Of a DNA stretch of 64,000 bases, positions 63,709 to 64,000 are shown one piece after another. How positions within the stretch are numbered: position 1 is the stretch's first letter; every line of letters starts with the position of its first letter. Made by a program: the position numbers and the translations under genes. The stretch spans positions 124,001 to 188,000 of the forward strand of contig CAWBXZ010000007.1 of NCBI GenBank assembly GCA_963792855.1, given 5' to 3'. Source of the DNA: SG8-40 sp963792855. Lineage in GTDB: Bacteria; Pseudomonadota; Gammaproteobacteria; Burkholderiales; Eutrophovitaceae. The notes under the pieces are model-generated. The model was not told where the DNA came from and did no database searches. It saw only the letters and a list, made by a program, of their open reading frames with translations.

Positions 63709-64000
63709 ATGCGGCCACTGACACTCAAACCGTGGCGGGAAAATCACGGCGGTGACGCCTGCACAGTGACGGCCGGTATCCGTTTGGGGCAGGATGGCCT
63801 GTACCGGTTTTGTTTTCGCGTTCTTGGCGCGGTTGGCGCATTTCGCGTTCCCGGGCCGGCCGAACCGGCGCGCCGCGACGGGTTGTGGCAGCACACCTGT
63901 TTCGAAGTCTTCGTGATGTGCGCGGACGGCAGTTATTGCGAGTTCAACTTTTCTCCCTCGACGCAATGGGCAGCCTACCGGTTCGACGGGTATCGTCGCG
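63709..64000 (+). CDS. DOMON-like domain protein (partial, C-terminus beyond window)
   Basis: 97 residues are visible. GLWQHTCFEVFV and EFNFSPSTQWAAYRFDGYR match the DOMON-like domain of uncharacterised Betaproteobacterial proteins, a fold related to haem- or sugar-binding DOMON domains. No signal peptide is seen, so it is probably cytosolic. It starts at ATG 63709 and is divergent from the ChaC gene. Confidence 0.8.
   Translation, partial: MRPLTLKPWRENHGGDACTVTAGIRLGQDGLYRFCFRVLGAVGAFRVPGPAEPARRDGLWQHTCFEVFVMCADGSYCEFNFSPSTQWAAYRFDGYRR

Noticed and set aside
1..64000. CRISPR arrays, insertion sequences, phage or defence islands
   Set aside because: No spaced short direct-repeat arrays, transposase or integrase motifs, or defence-type gene neighbours were seen. 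The single dynamin-like gene alone is not evidence of a defence system.

Overview
The window reads as chromosomal DNA of a GC-rich member of the Betaproteobacteria. This rests on gene content and order: gatCAB beside mreBCD-mrdA-rodA-rlpA, two DUF4124 proteins, a DUF3683 FAD/iron-sulfur fusion, DUF971-ubiE-ubiJ-ubiB, pilT-pilU beside yggS-proC-yggT, and aceEF followed by nadD-rsfS-rlmH-maf-rng. The taxon is inferred from this synteny, not from a marker-gene tree. No insertion sequence, integrase, phage gene, CRISPR array or toxin-antitoxin pair is visible, so this looks like core genome.

Layout. 0-1.9 kb: xth (cut by the window edge) and pyrE, divergent with touching start codons, then a DUF4124 protein. 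1.9-5.2 kb: gatC-gatA-gatB on the minus strand. 5.4-11.9 kb: rod-shape and elongasome operon mreBCD-mrdA-rodA-rlpA. 11.9-16.2 kb: PfkB-family kinase, PlsC acyltransferase, apaH, the 3' remnant of a metallo-beta-lactamase-fold gene, a second DUF4124 protein, a membrane-anchored cytochrome c5 and tRNA-Arg(CCG). 16.3-23.8 kb: ytoQ, yqaA, the 1291-residue FAD/Fe-S fusion, a HIT protein and phoBR. 23.9-28.8 kb: DUF971 protein, ubiE-ubiJ-ubiB and a broken OprO/OprP-type porin. 28.8-32.9 kb: potABCD polyamine ABC transporter. 32.9-37.1 kb: DHH phosphoesterase, VanZ-like membrane protein, thioredoxin-like ferredoxin, alpha/beta hydrolase, hemJ and a secreted HIRAN-domain gene. 37.1-44.0 kb: pilU, pilT, yggS, proC, yggT and a dynamin-family GTPase. 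44.0-51.9 kb: rng, maf, rlmH, rsfS, nadD and aceFE. 52.0-61.2 kb: an eight-gene minus-strand cluster with a complete Liv-type ABC transporter, two acid-CoA ligases of different families and an AhpD-like protein. 61.7-64 kb: MFS transporter, ChaC-like cyclotransferase and the start of a DOMON-like protein.

How the genes work together: murein elongation (mre/mrd/rod/rlpA), ubiquinone synthesis (ubiE, ubiJ, ubiB), pyruvate oxidation (aceEF), glutamine or asparagine tRNA transamidation (gatCAB), twitching motility (pilTU), phosphate sensing (phoBR) and uptake plus CoA activation of an organic acid (liv cluster).

The most notable whole-window signal is a set of broken reading frames in otherwise well-conserved genes: pyrE, the porin (several breaks within about 550 bp), the HIRAN gene and aceF. 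Every break that could be placed exactly looks like loss of one or two bases inside a short homopolymer or dinucleotide run. That suggests sequence undercalls or deletion-biased decay, and reads should be checked before these genes are called dead. The most interesting intact gene without a defined role is the dynamin-like GTPase beside yggT. No new multi-gene defence or mobile system is evident.
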